Shown here: positions 8,787-15,770 of the stretch, piece after piece
How the letters are laid out: each line of letters starts with the position of its first letter
How positions within the stretch are numbered: position 1 is the first letter of the stretch
Source: Planctomycetota bacterium
GTDB lineage: Bacteria > Planctomycetota > UBA8742 > SKZP01 > JAIOTL01
Length of the DNA stretch: 18,277 bases
Assembly (NCBI GenBank): GCA_021106775.1
Contig: JAIOTL010000299.1
Location: 1 to 18,277, forward strand
Reading direction: 5' to 3'
Made by a program: the position numbers and the translations under genes
The notes under the pieces: generated by a model
Told to the model about the DNA's origin: nothing
Database searches by the model: none
What the model saw: the letters and a program-made list of their open reading frames with translations, nothing else

Positions 8787-9200
8787 CTATTCCCCGATTA
8801 TCTTGATAAGTACACGTTTGGGGCGTTTGCCGTCAAATTCTCCATAGAATATCTGCTCATTTGGACCAAAATCAAGTTGTCCTTCAGTAACTGCAATTAT
8901 TGTACTTCTGCCTAAAATCTCACGTTTCATATTTGCATCAGCATCTTCGAATTCAACATTATGTCTAAAATGTTCCGGATCATTCGGCACAATGTTTTTC
9001 AACCAATTTTGCATATCCTGATGCAGTCCGTTTTCATCATCGTTGATAAATACTGAGGACGTTACGTGCATAGAATTAACTAGAATAAGCCCTTCCGCAA
9101 TCTTACTTTCAGTCAAGCAAAGTTCGACCTGTGGAGTAATATTAATAAATGCTGTTTTCGTGGGTGTATTAAAAAGCAAAGCTTTTCGAAATGATTTCAT
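8787..9200 (-). CDS. YjbQ/UPF0047 family protein
   Basis: The 137-residue protein belongs to the YjbQ/UPF0047 family (secondary thiamine-phosphate synthase-like). It is of the subtype ending in EFDGxRxKRVLxKIIGE. Recognisable parts are [38 protein letters not shown] (residues 37-62), a His at 80, [16 protein letters not shown] and the C-terminal [17 protein letters not shown]. From memory of the family, the position of Asn90 (DADANMK) is normally His (ADAHLK) and Asn114 (GPNEQ) is normally Trp (GPWEQ or GTWQ), so activity may be altered. I chose the start at 9200 because AAAGGA lies 8 bases upstream and the family begins MKSFRK. A frame-extending ATG at 9242 has no SD. A promoter-like sequence lies at 9259-9286. 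The physiological function of the family is uncertain. Confidence 0.88.
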   Translation of the reverse strand: MKSFRKALLFNTPTKTAFINITPQVELCLTESKIAEGLILVNSMHVTSSVFINDDENGLHQDMQNWLKNIVPNDPEHFRHNVEFEDADANMKREILGRSTIIAVTEGQLDFGPNEQIFYGEFDGKRPKRVLIKIIGE

Positions 9201-9258
9201 GTAGAAAATCCTTTCAGGTTGTGTCAAATATTCGAAATACAAATATTTGCATCCTTAT

Positions 9259-9286
9259 ATGATAACTTGAGGAAGTATTTTTTCAA
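9259..9286 (-). promoter_or_regulatory. Sigma-70-type promoter candidate for the YjbQ-like gene
   Basis: On the minus strand TTGAAA (plus 9281-9286) is separated by 16 bases from TATCAT (plus 9259-9264). Each hexamer matches the consensus at five of six positions. Initiation near 9252 would give a leader of about 50 bases to the ATG at 9200, and it also argues against translation from the ATG at 9242. This was called by eye. Confidence 0.45.
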
Positions 9287-9384
9287 ATTGCATTTTATTG
9301 GTTGTGTCTCATAAACTGTTAGATTATTCACTGGGCAAGATTTAGATTCGAAAATCCTGGTTTGCTCTGAAGGTTTAATTAATC

Positions 9385-10698
9385 TTATGAGGTTTCATCG
9401 GTGTTAGTCTTTGCTTTTTTTTCAGGGGACACAGGCGGCATACCCGCATCAAACCACGACTGCCAATCCGTTGCTGACTCACCCCAGTCTGCACCTGTGA
9501 TTCTGCTCAAGGCTAACCTACATCTTTGGCGCAATTCAACGTTTTTTGATGCCATCGCTTTGATTAAAGGCTCGATTGCACGTTCATCAGCTAATTTACC
9601 AAGGGATTGGACAGCAGCAATTTGCACATTTAATTCTCTGTCACCAAGTTTCGCAATTAACCTTGAAATGACTTTTTTCTCTCCGAGGTCGCCAAGAGCA
9701 ACAGTAGCCCACATCCGAACTTTATAATCAGTGTCATTTAAAAGTTGCTCGATGGCATCTGCAATTATCTCGCGTTTTTCCTCGATATTGCGATAACCCT
9801 TGAGCATCATTATTGTCTGCATTCTGATGGCAGCTTCTTTGTCATCAAGTTTTTTCAATAGCATTGGAATATACTCTGGTTTCAATGATTTACCGAGAGT
9901 TACCACAGCTTCAACGCGAATTGACGGATCATCATCGTTCATAGCCTGATAGGCGATTGCATCCAGTCCTTTTTTTGAACCGATTTCTGCTAAAGAAAAA
10001 ATTACCCATACTTTTGTTTCTGCTTCAATTTCCTCCGAAAGTCTTAGAATCAGAGCATCAACGATGTTTGGCTTTTCTTCGATGTTCAAAGAGAATCCGA
10101 GTGTAATTGCAGCAACAGTTCGGATTACGTTCATTTTAATATTGCTGAGATTATATGCCACTGCATACAACATTTCGTCTCTTTCTTTCGTCAAATTTCC
10201 TTCATCGTCGAAACCGTATAATTTCAGGGATTTTTCCATCAGCATCAACCCGATTAATGCGCGATATCTTAATTCATCGTCTTCATTTCCCTTTTTGACT
10301 TTACTAACAAGTATTGAAACTGTTTCCTTCATTTGAGCCTGTGAATTCAGGAATCCAAGTGCCATGGCAGCAATAAGCTTCTGTTCGTCATCACCTGAAA
10401 CCATTGCTTCTTTCAGTCCGATTTCGTATGCATGTGTGATAACAGTTAAATTTTTGCGCGATTCTATAGATTCTTCCAAACGTGCTGGGTCATGTCTTAT
10501 CGCAAGATAATTATCGATTCGATAATCCAAATCATTAATAACTTGAGGTGTTATTTTGCTTAAATCACGGACTGTCTCCTGAGTAAAAGCATCTTCGGCA
10601 TTGCCTTCAGAAGGTGTGCCGTTACACCCCAGAGAAGTGATTACAGTAAAAACTATTAATGCTGTGATAAACATCGCACTGTATTTATTCTGTTTCAA
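9385..10698 (-). CDS. HEAT-repeat lipoprotein
   Basis: The 437-residue product begins with a basic n-region (KQNK), a hydrophobic stretch and a Cys at position 25 (ITSLGC) that could be the lipidation site. The lipobox is imperfect because Ser stands at -3. From about residue 95 to 420 the protein is a solenoid of HEAT-like helical pairs, clearest in DDDPSIRVEAVVTLGKSL, DKEAAIRMQTIMMLKGY, DTDYKVRMWATVALGDLG, DRELNVQIAAVQSLGKLA and KNVELRQRCRLALSRI. Such repeats bind other proteins; no partner is indicated. The start codon is TTG. It is supported by AAGGAG 6 bases upstream and by the Lys-rich n-region, which a start at the internal ATG (residue 9) would lose. It lies downstream of rex on the same strand, but the 194-base gap with a hairpin suggests its own transcript. 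Confidence 0.82.
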   Translation of the reverse strand: MKQNKYSAMFITALIVFTVITSLGCNGTPSEGNAEDAFTQETVRDLSKITPQVINDLDYRIDNYLAIRHDPARLEESIESRKNLTVITHAYEIGLKEAMVSGDDEQKLIAAMALGFLNSQAQMKETVSILVSKVKKGNEDDELRYRALIGLMLMEKSLKLYGFDDEGNLTKERDEMLYAVAYNLSNIKMNVIRTVAAITLGFSLNIEEKPNIVDALILRLSEEIEAETKVWVIFSLAEIGSKKGLDAIAYQAMNDDDPSIRVEAVVTLGKSLKPEYIPMLLKKLDDKEAAIRMQTIMMLKGYRNIEEKREIIADAIEQLLNDTDYKVRMWATVALGDLGEKKVISRLIAKLGDRELNVQIAAVQSLGKLADERAIEPLIKAMASKNVELRQRCRLALSRITGADWGESATDWQSWFDAGMPPVSPEKKAKTNTDETS

Positions 10699-10710
10699 TT
10701 TCTTCTCCTT

Positions 10711-10723
10711 CCAGCATCGCTGG
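10711..10723 (-). promoter_or_regulatory. 5'-leader hairpin abutting the SD of the HEAT lipoprotein gene
   Basis: CCAGC-GAT-GCTGG (minus strand) forms a 5-bp GC-rich stem with a 3-base loop. It is immediately followed by AAGGAG, then 6 bases, then the TTG start. It could stabilise the mRNA end or affect ribosome access. The structure is visible in the sequence; the role is inference. Confidence 0.3.
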
Positions 10724-10787
10724 TATAAATTTACATCAATACTATGTCAAAAATACTCCTGAGTCCTATGCAAGCTTGTCATAGAAA

Positions 10788-10801
10788 GCAGGTTTACCTG
10801 C
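10788..10801 (-). terminator. Weak terminator candidate after rex
   Basis: The segment GCAGGTTTACCTGC is self-complementary (5-6 bp stem, very small loop). Read on the minus strand it is followed by TTTCT. It lies about 90 bases after the rex stop codon. The short U-run makes this a weak call. Confidence 0.3.
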
Positions 10802-10892
10802 ACAGACTTTCTGCATTAGTTTATAAACGAACTTATTAAACGAATGTTGGATAAATCATTAAAATATTGAATTTAATACAAATTCTAAAGAA

Positions 10893-11621
10893 TTACTTCT
10901 TTTTAATTTTGTTGATGGGACTTTCCTTCATCGACTTGCTTCTACCTGATTTATTGGATAATTTCATTGCGTTTGGGTCTCCTCGATTTTCCATTTCTTT
11001 CTGTGTGAGCCAGAATGTGAGGGTAACCAGAGATGCTGCAAGGTTTTCATTGCGAATGTATATTTCTTTCGGGACATTTACCGGCACCGGTGCGAAATTC
11101 CATATCGATTTAACTCCCGCTTCCACAAGTTTATCAGTAACAATCTGACCTTCCGTTGCAGGTACTAAAACTACACCGACATTAGCTTTTTGCTGTTTAA
11201 CGAATGCAGCCAATTTGTCCATGGACTGCACAAGAAGTTTTCCAATTTGTTTACCATGTTTAGATTTATCGTTATCAAATAAGCCGACAATTTTTACGTT
11301 ATATCTCGAAAAACCGTTGAAATTACTTAGCGCGGTTCCTAAATGTCCGACACCAACTAGAACAGCACGATGTTCAATGTCGATGCCAAGCATTTCTCTC
11401 AGTTTATTCAACGCTTTCTTTACATCGTATCCGACGCGCTTTCTACCTTCAACCTCAACTGCTGAGAGGTCTTTACGAACAAGAGATTCATCAATTCCTT
11501 CATAATTCGCCAGTTCTTTGCTTGTTACGGTTTTTACGCCTTCTTCGAGCAAAGTTGACATAATCATGAAATATCGCGGTAATCTTTCGACATTTTGTGA
11601 CGACAAATAATTGTCAGACAT
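10893..11621 (-). CDS. rex: Redox-sensing transcriptional repressor Rex
   Basis: Rex is a homodimeric DNA-binding protein that represses fermentation and respiration genes when the NADH/NAD+ ratio is low and leaves DNA when it binds NADH. The 242-residue protein has the N-terminal winged helix, with LPRYFMIMSTLLEEGVKTV, SKELANYEGIDESLVRKDLS and the conserved RVGYDVKKAL. The Rossmann fold has the dinucleotide motif GVGHLGTAL (about residues 90-98), and the family hallmark WNFAPVPVNVP is followed by the domain-swapped C-terminal helix (NLAASLVTLTFWL). A short Lys/Ser-rich tail follows. The start has AGGAT about 8 bases upstream. A promoter-like sequence lies at 11667-11694. Targets cannot be read from the window: no fermentation or respiratory genes are adjacent, and I found no clear Rex operator. 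Confidence 0.95.
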   Translation of the reverse strand: MSDNYLSSQNVERLPRYFMIMSTLLEEGVKTVTSKELANYEGIDESLVRKDLSAVEVEGRKRVGYDVKKALNKLREMLGIDIEHRAVLVGVGHLGTALSNFNGFSRYNVKIVGLFDNDKSKHGKQIGKLLVQSMDKLAAFVKQQKANVGVVLVPATEGQIVTDKLVEAGVKSIWNFAPVPVNVPKEIYIRNENLAASLVTLTFWLTQKEMENRGDPNAMKLSNKSGRSKSMKESPINKIKKK

Positions 11622-11666
11622 GAGATTATCCTAAAAATGTAATTAATAAGTTATTCTATTCACTTT

Positions 11667-11694
11667 TTATAACAGAGTAATATCGGCATAACAA
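11667..11694 (-). promoter_or_regulatory. Promoter candidate for rex
   Basis: On the minus strand TTGTTA (plus 11689-11694) and TTATAA (plus 11667-11672) are spaced by 16 bases and end about 45 bases before the rex start. Both are partial matches to the sigma-70 consensus. The TTGTTA half resembles one arm of a Rex operator, but the second arm is not present. Confidence 0.3.
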
Positions 11695-11712
11695 CAAAAA
11701 CATTTGCCGGAT

Positions 11713-11812
11713 TGTTAATTTTCGAGAATGAGAAAACTGACTGATTTCATTTGACAAAAAAGTAATTCTTCGCTGTCCACCGAAAATAATGACTGTTAAT
11801 TTTCGATAATGA
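11713..11812. repeat. Pair of 19-base direct repeats at the end of the CARDB gene
   Basis: TGTTAATTTTCGAGAATGA (11713-11731) and TGTTAATTTTCGATAATGA (11794-11812) differ at one of 19 positions. The second copy contains the stop codon and last codons of the CARDB lipoprotein gene (IEN-stop on the minus strand). The first lies 62 bases beyond it in the spacer before rex. This looks like a duplicated gene end or a small insertion or deletion scar. Confidence 0.5.
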
Positions 11813-13850
11813 AATCATCACTGACAAGCGTGTTGTTTGTTTCGTATATTTCGATAAGTTGCCCAAGGTCATCAGCCATAACACCAATATAATAAGTTTG
11901 TGGCGGAATTGTAAATAAGCTGTTCGATGGTGTAAACCTGATTATCAAGGGTTCAGCCAGACTTGATGTATTGAACGCTTCGTTTGGAGACAGTGTCGGG
12001 ATTATAATAATTCCAACAAGAGTGTCTGTAAAATCAATTGTTGAATCAGACGACAGATAAATACCGACTCGAACGGAAGATGATGATGCCTGTCCGATGT
12101 TATTTACTGTAAAATCAACGGTTAGATAGTCTCCAGGTAAGTTTACGATTTTGTTGGAGACAGAATTGGAAGATTCAACAATGATTTCGCTGACTGTAAG
12201 ATCAGGCGTTTCAAGCTGGGTCGTCAACGTCAATTTCGCAATACTGGTATTGTTAGTTTCATCCGATTCAACGATTTTATTATCGAAATCAGCCAGACCA
12301 AAAATAAAGTAAACCTGAGCGTTGAAGCCGACTGGGACATAAAATTTAACATTCCTGCTGATATTACTCGAATTCACAGTTTCGCTGAAAAGTAGCAAAT
12401 CATCAGCACCCGGAGTAGCGTCAAGCGAAAGAAAGAATCCTACGTCAACGAATGTTGCTGATGCCGGCAGCTCAATATCATATGTAACATCAATTTCACC
12501 ACCTATTTCAGTTGTACAATCGGTTAGATTAGCAATTGTAATATCATCCGCAGTCGGATTGGGATTGTTAACGATGCTAATTGGCAAGGCTATCGATGTG
12601 TTGTTCGCTTCATCTGTTTCAGGAATAATATTGTATACGTCGCACACGACGAAGATGCTGTAATTTCCTGCAATTGCCAGAGAACCAGGTTCTATTTCGT
12701 AGTTAACCGTTGTCGGACTGGCTGATGCGCGTAAACCTTGCCAATAAATGTTATCCATTGCAAGCAGTCTATCTGTTACAAAGTCGAGGTTTGCATCACT
12801 TGAAAGATAAATTCCAACCGAAAATCCAGGGCATGCGTAAGGTTCGCTGTTTCTCAATTGATATTGAACCGTAAATTTCTCACCTTTCTTGGCTTCAAGA
12901 ATTCCGTTTACAGGATCAATAATATTTGCAGTAATAATTTCAATGTCAGGATATTCGTCAAATGTCGGTGCGACGATGGTTAGTGATTGCAAAGGAAGGT
13001 TAAAAATATCTGGATAATTGTTTAACTCGTCAATTTCAGGCACATTGTTCATGTAATCAGCAATAATGCCAATGTTGTAAGTGCCTGCAGGAAGATTAAA
13101 CGGAATCTGAAGTATATAACTTGCTCCCTGATTAGCGGATTGATTTGGCGCAAGTCCACCTGCAACCGCGCGTCCGGGAAAAATAAATCTGTCGTTTATC
13201 GTAATCTCGTCATTTGCAGAAGATGTGACGAAAACGCCAACATAAAATTCTGACGCGGTTGTATTGCCGATATTTTTTACTTCCCAACTGACATTAATAT
13301 TGCTCCCTTGAAAAACGGTTGCTGGATTGATATTGAAACTCTGGAGCTTGATGTCAGCGGCATCAGTATCGTCAGAAATGATTCCAAGAAGATTTAATGA
13401 TGAACCCGTGTTGTTATTTTCGTTTACTTCATCGACTTCGTTTTCACCGTCAACTTCCGCAAGTATGTAATAGATGCCTGTTCGGGTTGATGCTGGTATC
13501 GTAAGATTGATATTCTTCCTTACAAAATATCCCGAAGAAACCGTCGGATAATTAACATCATAAACAGGCGTCGTCCCTGAACTGACTTCAAGGCAGACAT
13601 CCGAACTTTTTTCAAGCTCTTCGTTGAAGCTAAGATAAACTCGCACCTTGCTGCTGGGAGCATACTCTTTTCCCACATTTGCAATAGTGATGTAAAGCTG
13701 AATTTTTGTATCAATTACCGCACTATTTTGCAGAAAATCTATATCCTGGATAATCAGGTCAGATTCGGTTCCATCACCGTTTTCGCCGTTAGTGGATGTG
13801 CAACCTGCAATAAGAAGGCATAAAGCAATAATTAGCGTGATTTTTCTCAT
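11796..13850 (-). CDS. CARDB-repeat lipoprotein
   Basis: I chose the ATG at 13850 because it gives a clean lipoprotein signal, MRKITLIIALCLLIAGC, with lipobox LIAGC and Cys17. AGGA lies about 10 bases upstream. A further in-frame ATG at 13868 has no SD. The mature 684-residue protein is almost entirely five tandem CARDB-type beta-sandwich repeats (about residues 32-155, 166-294, 301-427, 434-541 and 549-684). Each carries an early strand like VGIYLSSD and a late signature of the form GxYxIxxxxDxxNxxxExxETNNT. CARDB folds resemble immunoglobulin-like adhesion modules and are common in exported proteins. No catalytic domain is seen. The likely role is a cell-surface or periplasmic scaffold or adhesin, but that is inference. 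The gene diverges from rlmN, and paired palindromes occupy the shared spacer. Confidence 0.85.
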   Translation of the reverse strand: MRKITLIIALCLLIAGCTSTNGENGDGTESDLIIQDIDFLQNSAVIDTKIQLYITIANVGKEYAPSSKVRVYLSFNEELEKSSDVCLEVSSGTTPVYDVNYPTVSSGYFVRKNINLTIPASTRTGIYYILAEVDGENEVDEVNENNNTGSSLNLLGIISDDTDAADIKLQSFNINPATVFQGSNINVSWEVKNIGNTTASEFYVGVFVTSSANDEITINDRFIFPGRAVAGGLAPNQSANQGASYILQIPFNLPAGTYNIGIIADYMNNVPEIDELNNYPDIFNLPLQSLTIVAPTFDEYPDIEIITANIIDPVNGILEAKKGEKFTVQYQLRNSEPYACPGFSVGIYLSSDANLDFVTDRLLAMDNIYWQGLRASASPTTVNYEIEPGSLAIAGNYSIFVVCDVYNIIPETDEANNTSIALPISIVNNPNPTADDITIANLTDCTTEIGGEIDVTYDIELPASATFVDVGFFLSLDATPGADDLLLFSETVNSSNISRNVKFYVPVGFNAQVYFIFGLADFDNKIVESDETNNTSIAKLTLTTQLETPDLTVSEIIVESSNSVSNKIVNLPGDYLTVDFTVNNIGQASSSSVRVGIYLSSDSTIDFTDTLVGIIIIPTLSPNEAFNTSSLAEPLIIRFTPSNSLFTIPPQTYYIGVMADDLGQLIEIYETNNTLVSDDFIIEN

Positions 13851-13884
13851 GATTATTTTATCCTGCATTATCTGTATTATCTTT

Positions 13885-13922
13885 AGGATAGATTATTTTA
13901 ACCGGTTTAACAAAATTTTGTT
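13885..13922 (-). promoter_or_regulatory. Promoter candidate of the CARDB gene with two palindromes
   Basis: On the minus strand TTGTTA (plus 13908-13913) and TATCCT (plus 13885-13890) are spaced by 17 bases, each matching four of six consensus positions. Two perfect palindromes overlap this unit: AACCGGTT (13900-13907), inside the spacer, and AACAAAATTTTGTT (13909-13922), over the -35 region. They are placed where a dimeric regulator would act, between the divergent CARDB gene and rlmN. No known binding site was recognised. Confidence 0.3.
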
Positions 13923-14030
13923 GTTGAGAAAGTTCTCTCGTTAGTCTTTTTCATTCAGAATTTCAACGAAAAACACCTCTGTTTCTCTAAGATTAACAAT
14001 AATTTCAATGTTTATGTAAAAAGGATACAT

Positions 14031-15095
14031 ATGACCAATGATGAAGCGAAATTCTTTGCGGATTACACTCGCGAAGAAATCGGAAAAATACTCAAGGATG
14101 AGGGTGAGAAGAGTTTCCGAGTAAGCCAGCTTGAAGGGAATTATTTCGGTCAATTTAAGATTAATTACAACCAGATGACCGATTTATCAAAATCCTTACG
14201 CGAAAAGTTGTCGAAAATTCTGCCTTTAACGCCGTTGATATTAGAAAAAACGCAATATGACAAAAAAACAAGGACTTCAAAATTTCTGTTCAAGCTTTAT
14301 GACGGCAATTTCATCGAAACCGTTCTAATGCGGACGCGGTATCGGAATACTGTGTGTATTTCGACTCAGATTGGCTGTCCAATAGGATGCAAGTTTTGCG
14401 CATCGGGAAAGCATGGATTGGTCAGGAATCTGCTTGCTTCGGAAATTTTTGCGCAGGTTCATTATGCGAAGCATATTTTGCTTGAAATGGAAGAAGCGAA
14501 CTTGACAAACATTGTGATAATGGGGATTGGCGAGCCATTCACCAATTTTGATGAAACGTTGAAAGCATTGCAACTTATTTCTCATGAAACCTGGGGATTG
14601 AACATTTCTCCTCGCAGAATTACGTTATCAACCGTTGGCATTGTACCCAAAATCGAAAAGCTTGCTGAGGCTGAAAAACATATCAAACTCGCTATCTCAC
14701 TTCATGCTGCCGACGATTTAACCAGAAAAAAGATAATACCTGGGGTACGATATAAAATTCAGGAAATTATTAATGCTGCCCACAATTATTTTCTGCAGAC
14801 CAAGAAAATCGTTACGATTGAATATTTGCTGATACTGAATTTCAATTCATCACAGTCCGATGCTGTTAAACTCGCCAAACTTCTTCTGCCGTTTAATTTC
14901 AAGATAAATCTGATTCCGTATAATGAGGTTCCCGGACTACCATATCGACGCCCGTCGAAGGAAATTGTCATAAAATTCCAAAACGTGCTTCTGAATAAAA
15001 ATCTCAACACGCATATTCGCGATAGTTTGGGACGCGAAATCGATGCTGCCTGCGGACAATTACGTATCGCAGCAATCGACGAGAACAAGGATTAA
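14031..15095 (+). CDS. rlmN: 23S rRNA (adenine-C2)-methyltransferase RlmN (dual-specificity type)
   Basis: This radical-SAM enzyme methylates C2 of A2503 in 23S rRNA; in E. coli it also modifies A37 of some tRNAs. The 354-residue length is normal. The cluster-binding motif Cx3CxxC is Cys116, Cys120 and Cys123 in GCPIGCKFCASG. GIGEPFTNFD is the SAM-contact motif. Cys341 in DAACGQLR matches the Cys that resolves the methyl-transfer intermediate, and the relay Cys that becomes methylated by ping-pong chemistry also belongs to this conserved set. NSRxTLSTVG-type residues appear as SPRRITLSTVGIVP. Cfr, the C8 methyltransferase, has the same framework, but the housekeeping context and the N-terminal domain fit RlmN. 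The ATG has AAGGA 5 bases upstream. The gene stands alone and diverges from the CARDB gene. Confidence 0.93.
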   Translation: MTNDEAKFFADYTREEIGKILKDEGEKSFRVSQLEGNYFGQFKINYNQMTDLSKSLREKLSKILPLTPLILEKTQYDKKTRTSKFLFKLYDGNFIETVLMRTRYRNTVCISTQIGCPIGCKFCASGKHGLVRNLLASEIFAQVHYAKHILLEMEEANLTNIVIMGIGEPFTNFDETLKALQLISHETWGLNISPRRITLSTVGIVPKIEKLAEAEKHIKLAISLHAADDLTRKKIIPGVRYKIQEIINAAHNYFLQTKKIVTIEYLLILNFNSSQSDAVKLAKLLLPFNFKINLIPYNEVPGLPYRRPSKEIVIKFQNVLLNKNLNTHIRDSLGREIDAACGQLRIAAIDENKD

Positions 15096-15096
15096 A

Positions 15097-15280
15097 TTTT
15101 TTACCACGAAATACAGGAAAAACACGAAAAAACCTGTCATTCTGAACGAAGTGAAGAATACAGATAACCGAGGCTGTATTTGAATAGTTTTATCAGATTT
15201 GCGTGAGTTTCGGTATGTCAGGCATCTTGCCTGACACCCAGCATCATAATAAACAGGCCGGGATGCCTATTCTACAATTC
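15097..15280. repeat. Cluster of dispersed-repeat-like segments after rlmN
   Basis: Three segments resembling intergenic repeats known from many bacterial genomes lie in a row between convergent rlmN and the FtsB-like gene. The first (about 15101-15130) is of the TACCACGAAATAC / AACACGAAAAA type. The second (15134-15163) resembles the GTCATTCTGA-GCGAAG type and folds as an imperfect hairpin: CTGT and ATTCT pair with ACAG and AGAAT, leaving one bulged base. The third (15216-15280) has a perfect 9-bp stem, TGTCAGGCA with TGCCTGACA (15216-15224 and 15228-15236) around TCT. It is followed by AACAGGCCGGGATGCCT. The structures are seen in this sequence; their being dispersed elsewhere in this genome is recalled from similar repeats and not shown here. 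Confidence 0.6.
15216..15236. terminator. Strong hairpin between convergent rlmN and the FtsB-like gene
   Basis: Arms TGTCAGGCA and TGCCTGACA pair perfectly over 9 bp with a 3-base loop. No T-run follows on either strand, so it would be a Rho-independent terminator only in a broad sense. It more likely is part of a REP-like repeat that may also slow or end convergent transcription. Confidence 0.35.
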
Positions 15281-15304
15281 ACTGAAACTTTATGAAACAG
15301 TGCA

Positions 15305-15592
15305 CTAATTCAAGATTGATTCGTCGATAGTTTTAACTTTGTTCTTTGGAACCCATTTATAGCGTGTTCTCAATAGTTTTTCGATATAAAACGGGTCATT
15401 TAGAGCTGCGAGTTCCTTTGTAAAATCGGTCGTTTTTATCTCCAGTATGTCATTTTCAGCGTTTGATTTCTCGTTCATAACCTCCAGTTTTTCAAGCTTT
15501 TGCACCGCTGGATAATAATAAAATCCTAATATCGTTGAGACTAAGAAGGCAATTAGAAGCCAGAACGCTAGAATGCCAAATTCCTTTTTCAT
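15305..15592 (-). CDS. FtsB/DivIC-like septum formation initiator protein
   Basis: This 95-residue bitopic membrane protein has a short cytoplasmic start (MKKEF) and one transmembrane helix (about residues 6-27). A coiled-coil-like segment follows (about 29-65), then the family hallmark NDPFYIEKLLRTRYKWVPKNKV (about 65-86), equivalent to DPxYIExxAR-x-x-LGxxxPGE in FtsB/DivIC. FtsB-type proteins bind FtsL through the coiled coil and recruit or activate the septal peptidoglycan synthase complex. The normal length and domain order suggest it is functional, but sequence identity in this family is low. The start has AAGGA with about 8 bases of spacing. It stands alone here, without eno, ftsL or other division genes, and diverges from the sigma-54 activator. 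Confidence 0.75.
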   Translation of the reverse strand: MKKEFGILAFWLLIAFLVSTILGFYYYPAVQKLEKLEVMNEKSNAENDILEIKTTDFTKELAALNDPFYIEKLLRTRYKWVPKNKVKTIDESILN

Positions 15593-15770
15593 AATATTTT
15601 TCCTTTTTCACAATATTTATACTTCATCTCTATAATCGAATAATTCGACAGAATCTTTATTTTTTCATCATTCTTATGTGCGAAACTCACGTATTATCGT
15701 TATGAATTGCGCTGATTATGATAAAATTGCGTGTATTATTGAAAAAATTGACAGTTTTCTGAGAAGTAGA

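Noticed and set aside
9201..9242. Longer version of the YjbQ-like protein starting at 9242
   Set aside because: There is no SD, the start lies close to the predicted transcription start, and the family begins at the internal MKSFRK with a good SD.
11622..11795. Rex operator upstream of rex (autoregulation)
   Set aside because: TTGTTA-like half sites are present but no inverted partner at the expected distance was found.
13851..13868. Longer version of the CARDB protein starting at 13868
   Set aside because: There is no SD, and the added residues would spoil the typical short basic n-region of the lipoprotein signal.
15097..15280. CRISPR array or transposon between rlmN and the FtsB-like gene
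   Set aside because: The segments are different from one another, with no regular repeat-spacer pattern and no transposase reading frame.
15678..15770. Upstream extension (GTG 15678 or ATG 15702) of the sigma-54 activator
   Set aside because: Neither codon has an SD and the 31 extra residues precede the FHA domain without similarity I can recognise. This is not excluded, so it is mentioned in the gene entry.
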